Shown here: positions 9,452 to 18,591 of the stretch, in pieces | Numbering within the stretch: the stretch's first letter is position 1 | How the letters are laid out: the number at the start of each line of letters is the position of its first letter | NCBI GenBank assembly: GCA_963711675.1 | Contig: CAVQFB010000011.1 | Location: 682,001 to 746,000 of the forward strand | DNA from: CAVQFB01 sp963711675 | Lineage (GTDB): Bacteria; Acidobacteriota; Terriglobia; Terriglobales; Acidobacteriaceae | Direction: 5' to 3' | Length of the DNA stretch: 64,000 nt | Program-made: the position numbers and the translations under genes | The notes under the pieces: generated by a model | What the model saw: only the letters and a program-made list of their open reading frames with translations | Database searches by the model: none | Told to the model about the DNA's origin: nothing

Positions 9452-10609
9452 TCAGTCAGGCCGCATGGCTTGCGATTGATCCAGTGAAGGCGGGGCCGGC
9501 GACATTTTCTGAACGAGGCCTTCGTCCGTCTTCGCGCGTAATTCACGAACCATCGCAAACTCCCTTTTCGATTCGTCTGTCTTTCCCATCGCCTGGTACA
9601 CGCGCCCAAGCCGGTAGTGAGCATCCGGTTCCTTCGGATCGAGCTTCACTGCATGCTGGAATGCAATCACGGCCTCCGAGTATTGTTTTTGCTGAGCGAG
9701 AACTCCTCCCAGATCGAGATAAGCGATGCGAAGGTCATCTCTGAGCGCGGTCGCTTTACGGAGAAGGGGGAGAGCAGCATCCGTGTTGTTGTTCTTTATC
9801 TCGACATCGCCGAGGTAGGCGAGCGCCTGAGCATTTCCCGGATCGACCGCCAGTTCGTTTTCGAACTCCTGTTTCGCCGCGTCCAACTTGTGCAATTTCC
9901 AGAAGAGATAACCGAGGCCGAAGTGGATGTTGGGTTCTCGTGGGGCCATGCTGGCGGCGGTCTGGAACTCCACGATGGCGTCGGACGTTCTGCGCAAACC
10001 GTCCAAGGCTTCGCCCATGAGGACGTGAACCGTGGCCGAGTCCGGATCGCGCTGGAGAATCTGACGGAACTCATCGAGAGCACAGGAATACTGCTTGGCC
10101 CACAAACAGCTTTGTGCCAGCACGTGGTGCAACTCCAGATTGTCGGGATCAGACTTCGCCACTATCGCAAGATGTCTGGCTGCCTCCGCAAAATTCTTGG
10201 CCCCGTAATAGCTAAAGCCTAGCAACAAGCGCGCCTGCTTGTTCCTGGGATCGGCCGACAAAGCAGCGCTGAAGGGCGCAATGGCGGCCTGGAATCGTCC
10301 TTGTTTGAATTCTGCCAATCCGAGATTCAGCTGGATTCCAGGCAACCTTGGGTTCAGGGTGAGTGCGCGTTTGTACGCTGAAGCGGCTTCGTCGTACTTC
10401 TTCTCCTTGGATAGAACTACGCCCAGACTGGCAAAAGCTGCGGCGTCGTTGGGATCTTGCCGGGTGACGGTGCGCCAAGCCTCGGCAGCTTCGGGGAGCT
10501 TCCCTTGCTGCTCGAGAGCCAGAGCTTCAGCGGGACTGGAAGTTTGAGTTAGCCCGGGGATTGGCCAAAGCATTGTGGCACCAAGCAGGACCCACTTCCA
10601 GTTGTTCAT
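9452..10609 (-). CDS. Secreted tetratricopeptide-repeat protein
   Basis: I choose the ATG at 10609 because the next residues (MNNWKWVLLGATMLWPIPGLTQ) form a signal peptide; an in-frame ATG ten codons earlier only adds a polar extension. The mature protein of about 365 residues is almost entirely tandem 34-residue TPR units, for example PNDAAAFASLGVVLSKEKKYDEAASAYKRAL and PDNLELHHVLAQSCLWAKQY, making a superhelical binding scaffold in the periplasm. It sits between the TonB-dependent receptor and xylA, on the same strand as both. A role in assembling or supporting the receptor system is possible but not shown. The partner is unknown. Confidence 0.82.
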   Translation of the reverse strand: MNNWKWVLLGATMLWPIPGLTQTSSPAEALALEQQGKLPEAAEAWRTVTRQDPNDAAAFASLGVVLSKEKKYDEAASAYKRALTLNPRLPGIQLNLGLAEFKQGRFQAAIAPFSAALSADPRNKQARLLLGFSYYGAKNFAEAARHLAIVAKSDPDNLELHHVLAQSCLWAKQYSCALDEFRQILQRDPDSATVHVLMGEALDGLRRTSDAIVEFQTAASMAPREPNIHFGLGYLFWKLHKLDAAKQEFENELAVDPGNAQALAYLGDVEIKNNNTDAALPLLRKATALRDDLRIAYLDLGGVLAQQKQYSEAVIAFQHAVKLDPKEPDAHYRLGRVYQAMGKTDESKREFAMVRELRAKTDEGLVQKMSPAPPSLDQSQAMRPD

Positions 10610-10721
10610 GACCGAAACGCCCGTCCACAGATGTTGCACATCAGCAGACTAGGACATCCACCGGGGCTTTGACCACACCTCACGCCGTTCAGGCCGACCC
10701 CCAGAGCTTTCAACGAGAATC

Positions 10722-10760
10722 AAAAAAGCCCCTCCGCCTCGGGGTGAGAGGACGGAGGGG
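10722..10760 (-). terminator. Rho-independent terminator after the TonB receptor gene
   Basis: On the minus strand a GC-rich stem (CCCCTCCG...CGGAGGGG, with a second short paired segment) is followed directly by a run of six T (10727 to 10722). It begins 11 bases after the stop of the receptor gene at 10771, so it should end that transcript before the TPR gene. Confidence 0.85.
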
Positions 10761-10770
10761 AGAGCGAACG

Positions 10771-13700
10771 TTAGAAATACAACTTCAACCCCATTTGGAA
10801 CACCCTGGGATCGTATGCATTCGTGACCGCACCAAAATTGCTGGCGCCCAGTTTGGTGCTGATGCCACCTTGTTGCACGTTCCCGATGAACTGCGTGTGG
10901 TTCCAGGTGTTGAAGCTTTCCGCGCGGAATTCAAGACGGCTGCCCCGGCTCTCGCTGAACAGGAAACTCTTGAAGAGCGCGAGGTTCCAATTGTCGCGGC
11001 CCGGTCCGCGCAAGGCGTCGTGTCCAAGGTTGCCCCAGGTGCCGGCAGCAGGAGTGGAGAAGACCGACGGGTCGAACCACTCCCCGACCTTATGGGGATA
11101 CGAGATTTGGCCGGTCAAGTTTGGCCGGACGTCGGAATTACCGTTCGCCAGATTGGGAAGAATACTGGTGACGGTTTGCCCGCCCGCAATGATATTGATC
11201 GGGGCGCCCGACTCCATAAGGACGATTCCCGAGAGTTGCCATCCGCCGATCGTCGATTTCATCAATCGATTCGGACTGTTCTTGAGGAACGGGATGTCGT
11301 ACACGAAGTTGACGAAGGCGACGTGCGTGCGATCGAAGATGGACGGGCCTTGGTCGAACTTCCAACCGACATAGGGATTGGAAATGTTGTCCAGGTCGAA
11401 GCCATTCGCGCCTCCGGTCGTGGGGTCAATGGCGCGCGAAAGCGTATAGCCGAACTGAAGTTGCAGATCGCTCCGGATATTTCCGTGCAGGTCGACCTGG
11501 AGCGAGTTGTAGTGGGCCTGGGCCAGATTTTGGGCCAGCCGTATGGAGTGATACCCGAGGAATGGCACAACTGCGTTGTAGGTACTCGCGTTGTTGACCA
11601 AGCCAGGCAGGAGACTTTGATTCGGGAGATTGGTTTCGATCCAGTAATTCTGATTCCGGTTCTGGTTTCCGACGTAGGACACCGACAGGACTGACCTGGC
11701 CCCGAGCGCCTGCTGCACGCCGACACTGAACTGGTAGCTCACCGGCAGGTTGTAATGAGCACGGTCCAAGCCGGTGATGTTGGGGACGACGATGGGTAGA
11801 GGCGGAATCGCGATGGTGGTGCCCGTTTGTACCCCTGTCTTCGGATTCGACAGAAGAACGTTGTTCAGATTGGCAGTGGCGCTAAAGGGAACGTTGGTAC
11901 CAGCATTGTACATATCGTTCCCCTGGATGCGTTCATACATGGTGCCGAAGCCGCCGCGGATAACGGTCTTGCCTTGGCCCGTCACGTCGTAAGCGAATCC
12001 AAGACGAGGACCGAAGGCGGCCCAATGGTTGTCAACCAAACCTTTGGGAACACCGTTCAGGCCATCGAAACCGATACCGTTCAGATAGAACTGGTAGCCG
12101 GCCAAAATCGGATTGGGGCTCGTACCCAATCCCGGGCTTGAGGCACTGATCGTGCCATCCGGATTGAAGATGGGAGCATTCGCCGGGTTGTAGAGGCCGG
12201 GGTAAAAGTTCGACGTGCGATGCTTAGCCTCGTAGGTGTGCGGCACGCCGTCCCAGCGTAGACCGAGGTTCAAGGTGAGCCGGTGGGTCGCACGCCAGTT
12301 GTCCTGGACATAAGCGGCCCAGGAGACGTTGTTCCAGTGACCGCTGTCGTGGACGGCATCTTCGGAGTACGAGTTCGCGTAGCCGAGGAGGAAATCGGCG
12401 AAGTCGTTGCCGGTGTAGGTGCCGTTGAAACCAAAATTGCCCTGTGTACTGGCGAAGACGTCCTGGATCTTCTTGTAAAGCGACCAGCTGAAACCGAATT
12501 TCAGCTGGTGAGCACCTTTAGTCCAGGAAAGATCATCGCGCAGTTGATAGTCGTCCGCCTTGTTGACCCACGGGGTCCAGTTGGAACTGTACTGTGCGCC
12601 CGTGGCCTGGTTGAGGTTGATGGTGGGAATGCGGTTGTTGGCGTTGGGGCCGGTAAATATCCGGTTAAACGTGAAACCGGAGGGAGCCGACACCAGCCCG
12701 TTAGGGATGATGTTAATGCGATTGCCGTTGTAGTTGAAGGCTACCTCGTTCAGCAACGTTGGGCTGATCGTGTGGGTTGCGTGTACGACGGCACTGTAGG
12801 ACGGGTTGCCAAAAGTGTTCCCGACCGAGGGCACGTTGTCGCCGCTCCACTGAGTCGTACCGTAGCCTTGGGAGATCTGCTCAGAGACCCAATGTCCGAA
12901 GATGGAGAACTTATCGCTGAACTGGTGATCGACGCGGGCAATTTCTTCGCGCACGTTGGTGGGAGAATCGTTGCCGCCCTGAAATTGGGCCCCGTTGTTG
13001 GGCTTGGGGAAGATGCCGGCAGCGAGAAGCGCCTGCGCATTGGGAGCAAGCAACGCGGTCGGAATTGCGTTGTTCTTAAAGGCGACTACCTTCGTCTGAT
13101 CCGGAGCACCGGCGGTGCAACCGCTCAAGGCCTGACCGACGCCCGTAAATTGTGCCTGCAGAGCCGGGGAGAGCAGACAGGAAAAGGGTGCATGCAACTT
13201 GTCCACGGCTAACCCCGCGGCGGTGAAGTCCCCACCGTAGGTGCTTGCCAACGGAACCGTCTGATTAAGAGTCTGGCCCTGAATGAGACTGCGCCATTCC
13301 ATGTTGTAGAAGAAGAAGGTGGGGTGGCTCTTCCACAGAGGCACTTGGCCACCGGCGTTGAATCCGTAGGTGTTGAAGCGCAGCTTCGCAACTTTCTGGG
13401 GGGCGGGGTTGAAGTAATTGCGCGCATCGAGTGCGTCATTGCGCAGGAACTCCCACAGTGTGGCATGGAACTGCTTGGTGCCGGACTTGAGCACCGTGGT
13501 CATGGTGGCCGATGAAGAAAGTCCATATTCGGCGCTGTAGTTCGAGCTCAGAGCACGGAATTCCGCAATGGAATCCACGGAAGGCATGACGCTGAAGGTG
13601 CCGGCTCCGCCGCGGTCGAGGTCCTCACCGCCGTCGAGCATGTAGAGGGTGTGGCCGGGACGATTGCCGTTGAAGCTCACGTTGGCATCGCCACCAACGG

Positions 13701-14277
13701 GAGTGGGCGTCTGAAAGTCTCCCTGAAGACTGGAAGCTCCGGGGGTCAGATTGACCAACGTGTATATGCTTCGTCCGTTGGTCGCCAGCTGCGAGACCTC
13801 TTTCCCACTGATCAGGTTGCTGACTTCACCGGTGTCGGTCTGGACTTTCACGGCGTTGGCTTCGACCGTAACGGTCTCCTGCGCCGTTCCCATATTCATG
13901 GCGACATCAATACGGGAGCGGTCGCCGACGTTCAGAACAATTCCCGACCGCTCTTCGACCTTGAAACCCGCGGCCTGGATCTTGAGACTGTAGTGACCGA
14001 TCTGGAGGTTGGGCACAACGTACTGGCCCGCCTCGTTGGTTTTGATATTGCGAGTTTGGCCCGTGTCTGTGTTGGTGACTGTGATGGATGCGCCAGGCAC
14101 AACGGATCCGGTGGGGTCGGTGACGGTGCCGACGATGGTGGCTTCCTGGGCTGAGGCCCGAATGGAGAAGACTCCCAGGCAAAGAGAGAGAGCAAACAAG
14201 AGCGCCAGCGCGTGAAGGCTGCGGTTTCTCACGGTGAGGGCAAAGCTCCCGACGTACGTGGACGAGAGTGAGTTCAT
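10771..14277 (-). CDS. TonB-dependent receptor, Oar-like with Cna-B/carboxypeptidase-regulatory domain
   Basis: A protein of 1168 residues from the ATG at 14277, chosen because GGAGG lies seven bases upstream; frames further upstream run through the promoter. A signal peptide (about residues 18-44, ending IRASA) precedes a carboxypeptidase-regulatory domain (TIVGTVTDPTGSVVPGASITV), a plug region (LDGGEDLDRGG) and a long 22-strand-type barrel ending in the aromatic ALKLYF-like pattern (FQMGLKLYF). This is the acidobacterial Oar/SusC-like class that takes up oligosaccharides through the outer membrane. Its neighbours are xylan enzymes, and a perfect LacI operator lies in its promoter, so xylo-oligosaccharide uptake is the likely job. 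No SusD-like partner gene is seen nearby. Confidence 0.92.
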   Translation of the reverse strand: MNSLSSTYVGSFALTVRNRSLHALALLFALSLCLGVFSIRASAQEATIVGTVTDPTGSVVPGASITVTNTDTGQTRNIKTNEAGQYVVPNLQIGHYSLKIQAAGFKVEERSGIVLNVGDRSRIDVAMNMGTAQETVTVEANAVKVQTDTGEVSNLISGKEVSQLATNGRSIYTLVNLTPGASSLQGDFQTPTPVGGDANVSFNGNRPGHTLYMLDGGEDLDRGGAGTFSVMPSVDSIAEFRALSSNYSAEYGLSSSATMTTVLKSGTKQFHATLWEFLRNDALDARNYFNPAPQKVAKLRFNTYGFNAGGQVPLWKSHPTFFFYNMEWRSLIQGQTLNQTVPLASTYGGDFTAAGLAVDKLHAPFSCLLSPALQAQFTGVGQALSGCTAGAPDQTKVVAFKNNAIPTALLAPNAQALLAAGIFPKPNNGAQFQGGNDSPTNVREEIARVDHQFSDKFSIFGHWVSEQISQGYGTTQWSGDNVPSVGNTFGNPSYSAVVHATHTISPTLLNEVAFNYNGNRINIIPNGLVSAPSGFTFNRIFTGPNANNRIPTINLNQATGAQYSSNWTPWVNKADDYQLRDDLSWTKGAHQLKFGFSWSLYKKIQDVFASTQGNFGFNGTYTGNDFADFLLGYANSYSEDAVHDSGHWNNVSWAAYVQDNWRATHRLTLNLGLRWDGVPHTYEAKHRTSNFYPGLYNPANAPIFNPDGTISASSPGLGTSPNPILAGYQFYLNGIGFDGLNGVPKGLVDNHWAAFGPRLGFAYDVTGQGKTVIRGGFGTMYERIQGNDMYNAGTNVPFSATANLNNVLLSNPKTGVQTGTTIAIPPLPIVVPNITGLDRAHYNLPVSYQFSVGVQQALGARSVLSVSYVGNQNRNQNYWIETNLPNQSLLPGLVNNASTYNAVVPFLGYHSIRLAQNLAQAHYNSLQVDLHGNIRSDLQLQFGYTLSRAIDPTTGGANGFDLDNISNPYVGWKFDQGPSIFDRTHVAFVNFVYDIPFLKNSPNRLMKSTIGGWQLSGIVLMESGAPINIIAGGQTVTSILPNLANGNSDVRPNLTGQISYPHKVGEWFDPSVFSTPAAGTWGNLGHDALRGPGRDNWNLALFKSFLFSESRGSRLEFRAESFNTWNHTQFIGNVQQGGISTKLGASNFGAVTNAYDPRVFQMGLKLYF

Positions 14278-14351
14278 GGCCAATCCTCCGGAACGAGCAG
14301 TACGACCTCGGTCATCCCCAGGACCTCGATGGGTCCAGACCAGCGGGAAAA

Positions 14352-14402
14352 CGTAAACGTTTACGGCGGGAACTTGTACCCCTTTTTGGGTATTCGTGTC
14401 AA
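14352..14402 (-). promoter_or_regulatory. Promoter with perfect LacI-type operator for the TonB receptor gene
   Basis: On the minus strand TTGACA (14402-14397) and TACAAG (14378-14373) are separated by 18 bases. The perfect 14-base palindrome CGTAAACGTTTACG (14352-14365) starts seven bases after the -10 element, covering the expected transcription start. That is a standard repression geometry for a LacI-family protein, and a lacI-type gene is in the locus. The whole 448-base stretch 14278-14725 between the divergent receptor and GH3 genes is regulatory; a weaker site, TAATCGTTTA, lies at 14430-14439. Confidence 0.75.
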
Positions 14403-14532
14403 GCAAAACTTTCATAGGGCCGATTAAGATAATCGTTTATGTAGAGCAAAATATCCCAATTTCTGGAGAAGGTGGTATCATGGCCGCCGTTTGGAGGAGA
14501 GCGCTCCTGTGAGCAGGGATTAATGGATTTTC

Positions 14533-14561
14533 TTGCAGGCATCGTCGTTAACGATTACGCT
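14533..14561 (+). promoter_or_regulatory. Candidate promoter and LacI-type operator for the GH3 gene
   Basis: TCGTTAACGATTACGC (14545-14560) read on the other strand matches the 16-base consensus TCGTAAACGTTTACGA at 13 positions. It overlaps a weak promoter on the plus strand (TTGCAG at 14533, 17-base spacer, TACGCT at 14556). The site is 165 bases before the GH3 start codon. The promoter hexamers are poor, so only the operator is reasonably supported. Confidence 0.45.
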
Positions 14562-14725
14562 TTTCCCTTTGTTTGCCCGACGTTGCCAACCGTGTTTCGA
14601 CGCCGATGTACGCAGATCTCTGCACGTAGTCAGGCAGGTCACATAGGGGCAAACGAGGGGCTTCCGGATTTCATAGAAATGCGAGCCCGACATTTACCAC
14701 TGGGGTTCGAGAGGAACGCCATTCC

Positions 14726-17385
14726 ATGATCGAAAAACGCATCCGCACGATTTGTTGCGCAACCGCCATATTTGTTTTCCTCGGGACGATTTCAGCGGCG
14801 CAGACGGCGCCTTCTTCCGGAAATCCCGCGTATTTGGATCCTTCGAAACCGCTCAGTGTGCGAGTGGACGATCTGGTTTCGAGGATGACGCTCGAGGAGA
14901 AGGCATCTCAGTTGGTCAACCAGGCGCGCGCGATTCCCCGCTTGCAGGTCCCCGAGTACGACTGGTGGAGCGAAGCCTTGCACGGTGTCGCCAGGGCGGG
15001 AACAGCCACGGTGTTTCCCGAGCCGATCGGACTCGCGGCGACTTTCGATGCGCCGCTGATTCATGAAATGGCGGTGGTCATCGGTACGGAAGCCAGAGCC
15101 AAACATAACCAGGCCGTTCGTGCGGGACGGCCGCGACATCATGGAGGGCCTGGATTTCTGGTCGCCCAACATCAACATCTTCCGCGATCCGCGCTGGGGA
15201 CGGGGACAGGAGACCTACGGCGAAGATCCGTTCCTTACCGCAAGGATGGGAGTTGCGTTTGTAACGGGACTACAGGGCGACGATCCGAAGTACTACCGAG
15301 TGATCTCCACGCCCAAACATTTTGCCGTGCACAGCGGCCCGGAAACGACGCGGCACTCTGTCGACGTACGGGTTTCGAAGCACGACATGGAAGACACGTA
15401 CCTGCCGGCATTCCGAGCCACGGTGACCGAGGGCAAAGCCGGATCGGTGATGTGTGCATACAACCGTGTCAATGGAGAACCGGCGTGCGCCAACAAGTTT
15501 CTCTTGCAGGATGAATTGCGGGGCGCGTGGAAGTTCAACGGATATGTCGTCTCCGATTGCGATGCGATCGTCGACGTCTTTCGCGGCCATCATTTCACCA
15601 AGTCCATGGCAGAGGCGGTTGCGGTTTCTTTGAAGACAGGCATGGACAGCGAGTGTGCGGACTTCTTCACGAAAGCCAAGACCAATGCCGATTACGTCGC
15701 CTACCTGGACGCGGTGAAGCAGGGCTTGCTGAGTGAAAAGGACATCGATACGGCACTCAGACGCCTGTTCACAGCGCGGTTTCGGCTGGGGATGTTCGAC
15801 CCACCTGAGATGGTGAAGTACGCGCAGACGCCCGATTCCGAGATCGACAGCGAGCCCCACCGGGAACTGGCGCTAAAGACCGCGCGGGAATCGATCGTGC
15901 TGCTGAAGAACAACGGCGTGCTGCCATTCGGAGAACGCATCCAGAAGATCGCGGTGGTCGGGCCGCTGGCTGAGTCCGCCAGAGTGCTCGAAGGCAACTA
16001 CAACGGGACACCTTCTCGTTCGACGACTGCACTCGACGGCATTCGAAAGCAATTCGGCGGGGCCCAAGTGAGCTTTGTTCCCGGGATGAACTTCCTGCGT
16101 TCCGAGACGACGATCCCGACCGCGGCGCTTGTGACCGACGATGGGCAGCCGGGACTGAAGGGCGAGTATTTCGCGGGTGAAAAGCCCGAAGGTACGCCGC
16201 AGGCGGTACGTGTGGACAAGACGGTCAATGTTGAGTACTACAATCCCGACTCGTCTTCGCTTAAACCGCCCGAGGGGCTGAAGGAATTCTCGGCTCGCTG
16301 GACAGGATTTCTGATGCCACCGGAATCGGGCTCGTACAAGATCGGCCTGGTTGGGTCTTTGAACCGGCTTTGGCTCAACAACGAACTGATCGTGGATGAC
16401 TACGCGCTGCACGATCCCACACCGATCATCAAGACAATTCAGTTGGAGAAAGGACGACGCTACGCACTGAAGCTGGAATACGGACGCGGTGGCCTTGGGA
16501 CGAAGTTGGTGTGGCTGCCCTTGATCGCGGACCCAATCGGAGAAGCGGTTTCGGTGGCAGCGCAAGCTGATGCGATGGTCGCGGTAGTCGGCATCACTTC
16601 GGAGCTAGAGGGCGAGGAGATGAAAGTGGAGGTGCCCGGTTTCGAGGGAGGTGATCGCACGAGCATTGATCTTCCCAAGGAAGAAGAGGATCTCCTGGAG
16701 GGGTTGGAGAAAACGGGCAAGCCGCTCGTAGTGGTGCTGATGAACGGCAGCGCGCTTTCGGTGAATTGGGCCAACGCACATGCCGATGCGATTCTGGACG
16801 CCTGGTACTCGGGAGAAGAAGGTGGGACGGCGATTGCCGAGACGCTCGCCGGGGTCAAACAATCCAGCAGGACGCCTGCCGGTCACGTTTTACACGGGAG
16901 TGGACCAGTTGCCTGCCTTCGGAGACTATGCGATGAAGAATCGCACCTACCGGTATTTCACGGGACAGCCTCTCTATCCGTTCGGTTATGGGCTGAGTTA
17001 CTCGAAGTTCGAATACAGCAATCTGAAACTATCGACTGCCGAATTGAAGGCCGGCGATTCCCTGGTGGCTGAGGTCGACGTCAAGAACGCCAGCGAGCGG
17101 GCGGGAGATGAAGTGGTTGAACTTTACTTGAATTTCCCGAAATCGCCAGGCGCGCCGCTGCGCGCCCTGCGTGGCTTCACGCGGGTTCATGTGGACGCAG
17201 GCCAAACGCAACATGTGCGTTTCGATCTGTCTCCACGCGATCTGAGCTTGATAAACGAAGCGGGTGATCGAATGGTGGAAGCAGGAGCATATAGCGTCCA
17301 CATTGGTGGTGGCCAGCCTGGGACAGGAGCCGCAGCTACTGAAGCGCAGTTTTCGATTCAAGGCGAACAGAAGTTGCCAGAATAG
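14726..17385 (+). CDS. GH3 beta-xylosidase/beta-glucosidase with PA14 insert, two frameshifts
   Basis: Three frames join into one protein of about 885 residues: 14726-~15118, ~15118-~16852 and ~16852-17385. Joins fall at AVRAGR/RDIMEGLDFWSPNINIF and AETLAG/SNNPAGRLPVTFY, each explained by one extra base. A signal peptide opens it. The GH3 barrel carries the nucleophile motif (YVVSDCDAIVD), then the second domain with a PA14 insert (GLKGEYFAGEKPEGTPQ to LVWLPL), then a fibronectin III-like C-terminus (YSNLKLSTAELKAGDSL). The RGQETYGEDPFLTARMG and KHFAVHSGPE motifs resemble bacterial beta-xylosidases that trim xylo-oligosaccharides. Xylosidase activity is inferred from the GH10/GH115 neighbours. 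It is exported, so it acts in the periplasm or outside the cell. Confidence 0.85.
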
Positions 17386-17391
17386 CTGACC

Positions 17392-18513
17392 TTAGCGCGA
17401 ACGCATGAGTGCGTCGAGCATGGCCGCGTAAGCCGGCTTCTTTTGGTAGTTCGCGTCCCAAAGCAAAGGCCAGCCGAGATCGGGGTACTCGGACGGAATC
17501 CAGGAGTGGTTGTCACTGACTCCCCAGGTTTGAATCACCTTGCAAGCAGGAAGTTCCAGGCATGCACGGGTGATCTCGGCATAAATCTTGGCCTGCGCGC
17601 TGAGTGAAGCGGCGCTCCCGTCGTGCAGCCGTACATCGAGTTCAGTGATGTGGATCTCGAGTCCGAGATCCGCAAACCGCCTCATATTCTTGCGGAAGGA
17701 CGCGAGCACGGACGGATTGTCGAAGGACAGATCAACGTGCGCCTGAATCCCGATTCCGTCGAGCGGAACGCCACGACGCTTGAAATCGACGGCCATGGCA
17801 TAGACGGCGTCGGACTTGGGATTGATCGGCTCGGCATCGTAGTCGTTGTAGAAAAGCTTCGCCCTGGGATCCGCAGCTCGCGCCCAGCGAAATGCCTCCT
17901 CCACGTATTTCGTTCCACCACCTGCAAAACCGATTCCCGGTTGGTCGTACCAAACGGTGTGCCGCATGGTTCCGTCGTCGTTGAAGGCTTCGTTCACCAC
18001 ATCCCACGCATAGACCTTCGAAGCGTAGTGGGACATGACAGTGTTGACGTGGCCGTGAAGTATTGCGGCGAGTTGGGATGGCGTGTATGTGCCCTTCGTG
18101 ATCCACGTGGGCACCTGCCGATGCCAAAGCAGCGTGTGACCGCGGACCTTCATATCGTGTGCCTGCGCAAAAGACACCAGCGTGTCGGCGCCGGTGAAGT
18201 CATACGGGTGGGGGTCGGTGTCGGGCCTCGGGTGAATCAGCGCGAACTTCATTTCGTTCTCGGGCTCGAGTTGGCTGAACTCGGCGGTGAGAATCTGAGT
18301 AAAAGCAGGCTCGCCGAGGAAACGAGTGTGAACAGCCGCACCGATAAGGACACCCCGCGCCGCCGCAGCCTTGCGGAGTGTGGGGGATGAGTTGCCCGTT
18401 GACGGGTTGCTGGCTCGGATTAAGAGTGTCAGGGCGAACAGACCTGCGAGAAGCGCAACCGCCCGTAATCGGGACTTCCGTAGATCTTTCCGGCTTCGAT
18501 TTCGAATTAACAT
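17392..18513 (-). CDS. GH10 endo-1,4-beta-xylanase
   Basis: The 373-residue protein has an N-terminal hydrophobic anchor or signal (residues 17-34) and a single GH10 catalytic domain. The acid/base Glu lies at about residue 175 (AWDVVNEAF) and the nucleophile Glu at about residue 291 (IHITELDVR). Substrate-binding motifs GHTLLWHRQVPTW and NDYD are also present. It cleaves internal bonds of the xylan backbone outside the cytoplasm. The gene converges with GH3, only six bases apart at their 3' ends. The ATG has no visible ribosome site, because a perfect 16-base LacI operator ends six bases before it; the transcript may be leaderless or nearly so. Function is firm, start moderately so. Confidence 0.93.
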   Translation of the reverse strand: MLIRNRSRKDLRKSRLRAVALLAGLFALTLLIRASNPSTGNSSPTLRKAAAARGVLIGAAVHTRFLGEPAFTQILTAEFSQLEPENEMKFALIHPRPDTDPHPYDFTGADTLVSFAQAHDMKVRGHTLLWHRQVPTWITKGTYTPSQLAAILHGHVNTVMSHYASKVYAWDVVNEAFNDDGTMRHTVWYDQPGIGFAGGGTKYVEEAFRWARAADPRAKLFYNDYDAEPINPKSDAVYAMAVDFKRRGVPLDGIGIQAHVDLSFDNPSVLASFRKNMRRFADLGLEIHITELDVRLHDGSAASLSAQAKIYAEITRACLELPACKVIQTWGVSDNHSWIPSEYPDLGWPLLWDANYQKKPAYAAMLDALMRSR

Positions 18514-18518
18514 GGGCG

Positions 18519-18534
18519 TCGTAAACGTTTACGA
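18519..18534 (-). promoter_or_regulatory. Perfect LacI-type operator before the GH10 gene
   Basis: TCGTAAACGTTTACGA is a perfect 16-base palindrome, the longest and most symmetrical copy in the locus. It lies five bases in front of the xylanase start codon. A bound repressor here would block initiation or early elongation. Confidence 0.78.
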
Positions 18535-18591
18535 TCCTGGTGGTAGTTCTTCTCGCCAAACCCGAGCAGTTCATCTGAAAAATCCGTGTGT

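Noticed and set aside
10669..13212. Long open frames antisense to the TonB receptor gene (341 and 309 codons)
   Set aside because: They lie entirely under a well-supported receptor gene, have no domain, and arise from high GC codon use on the opposite strand.
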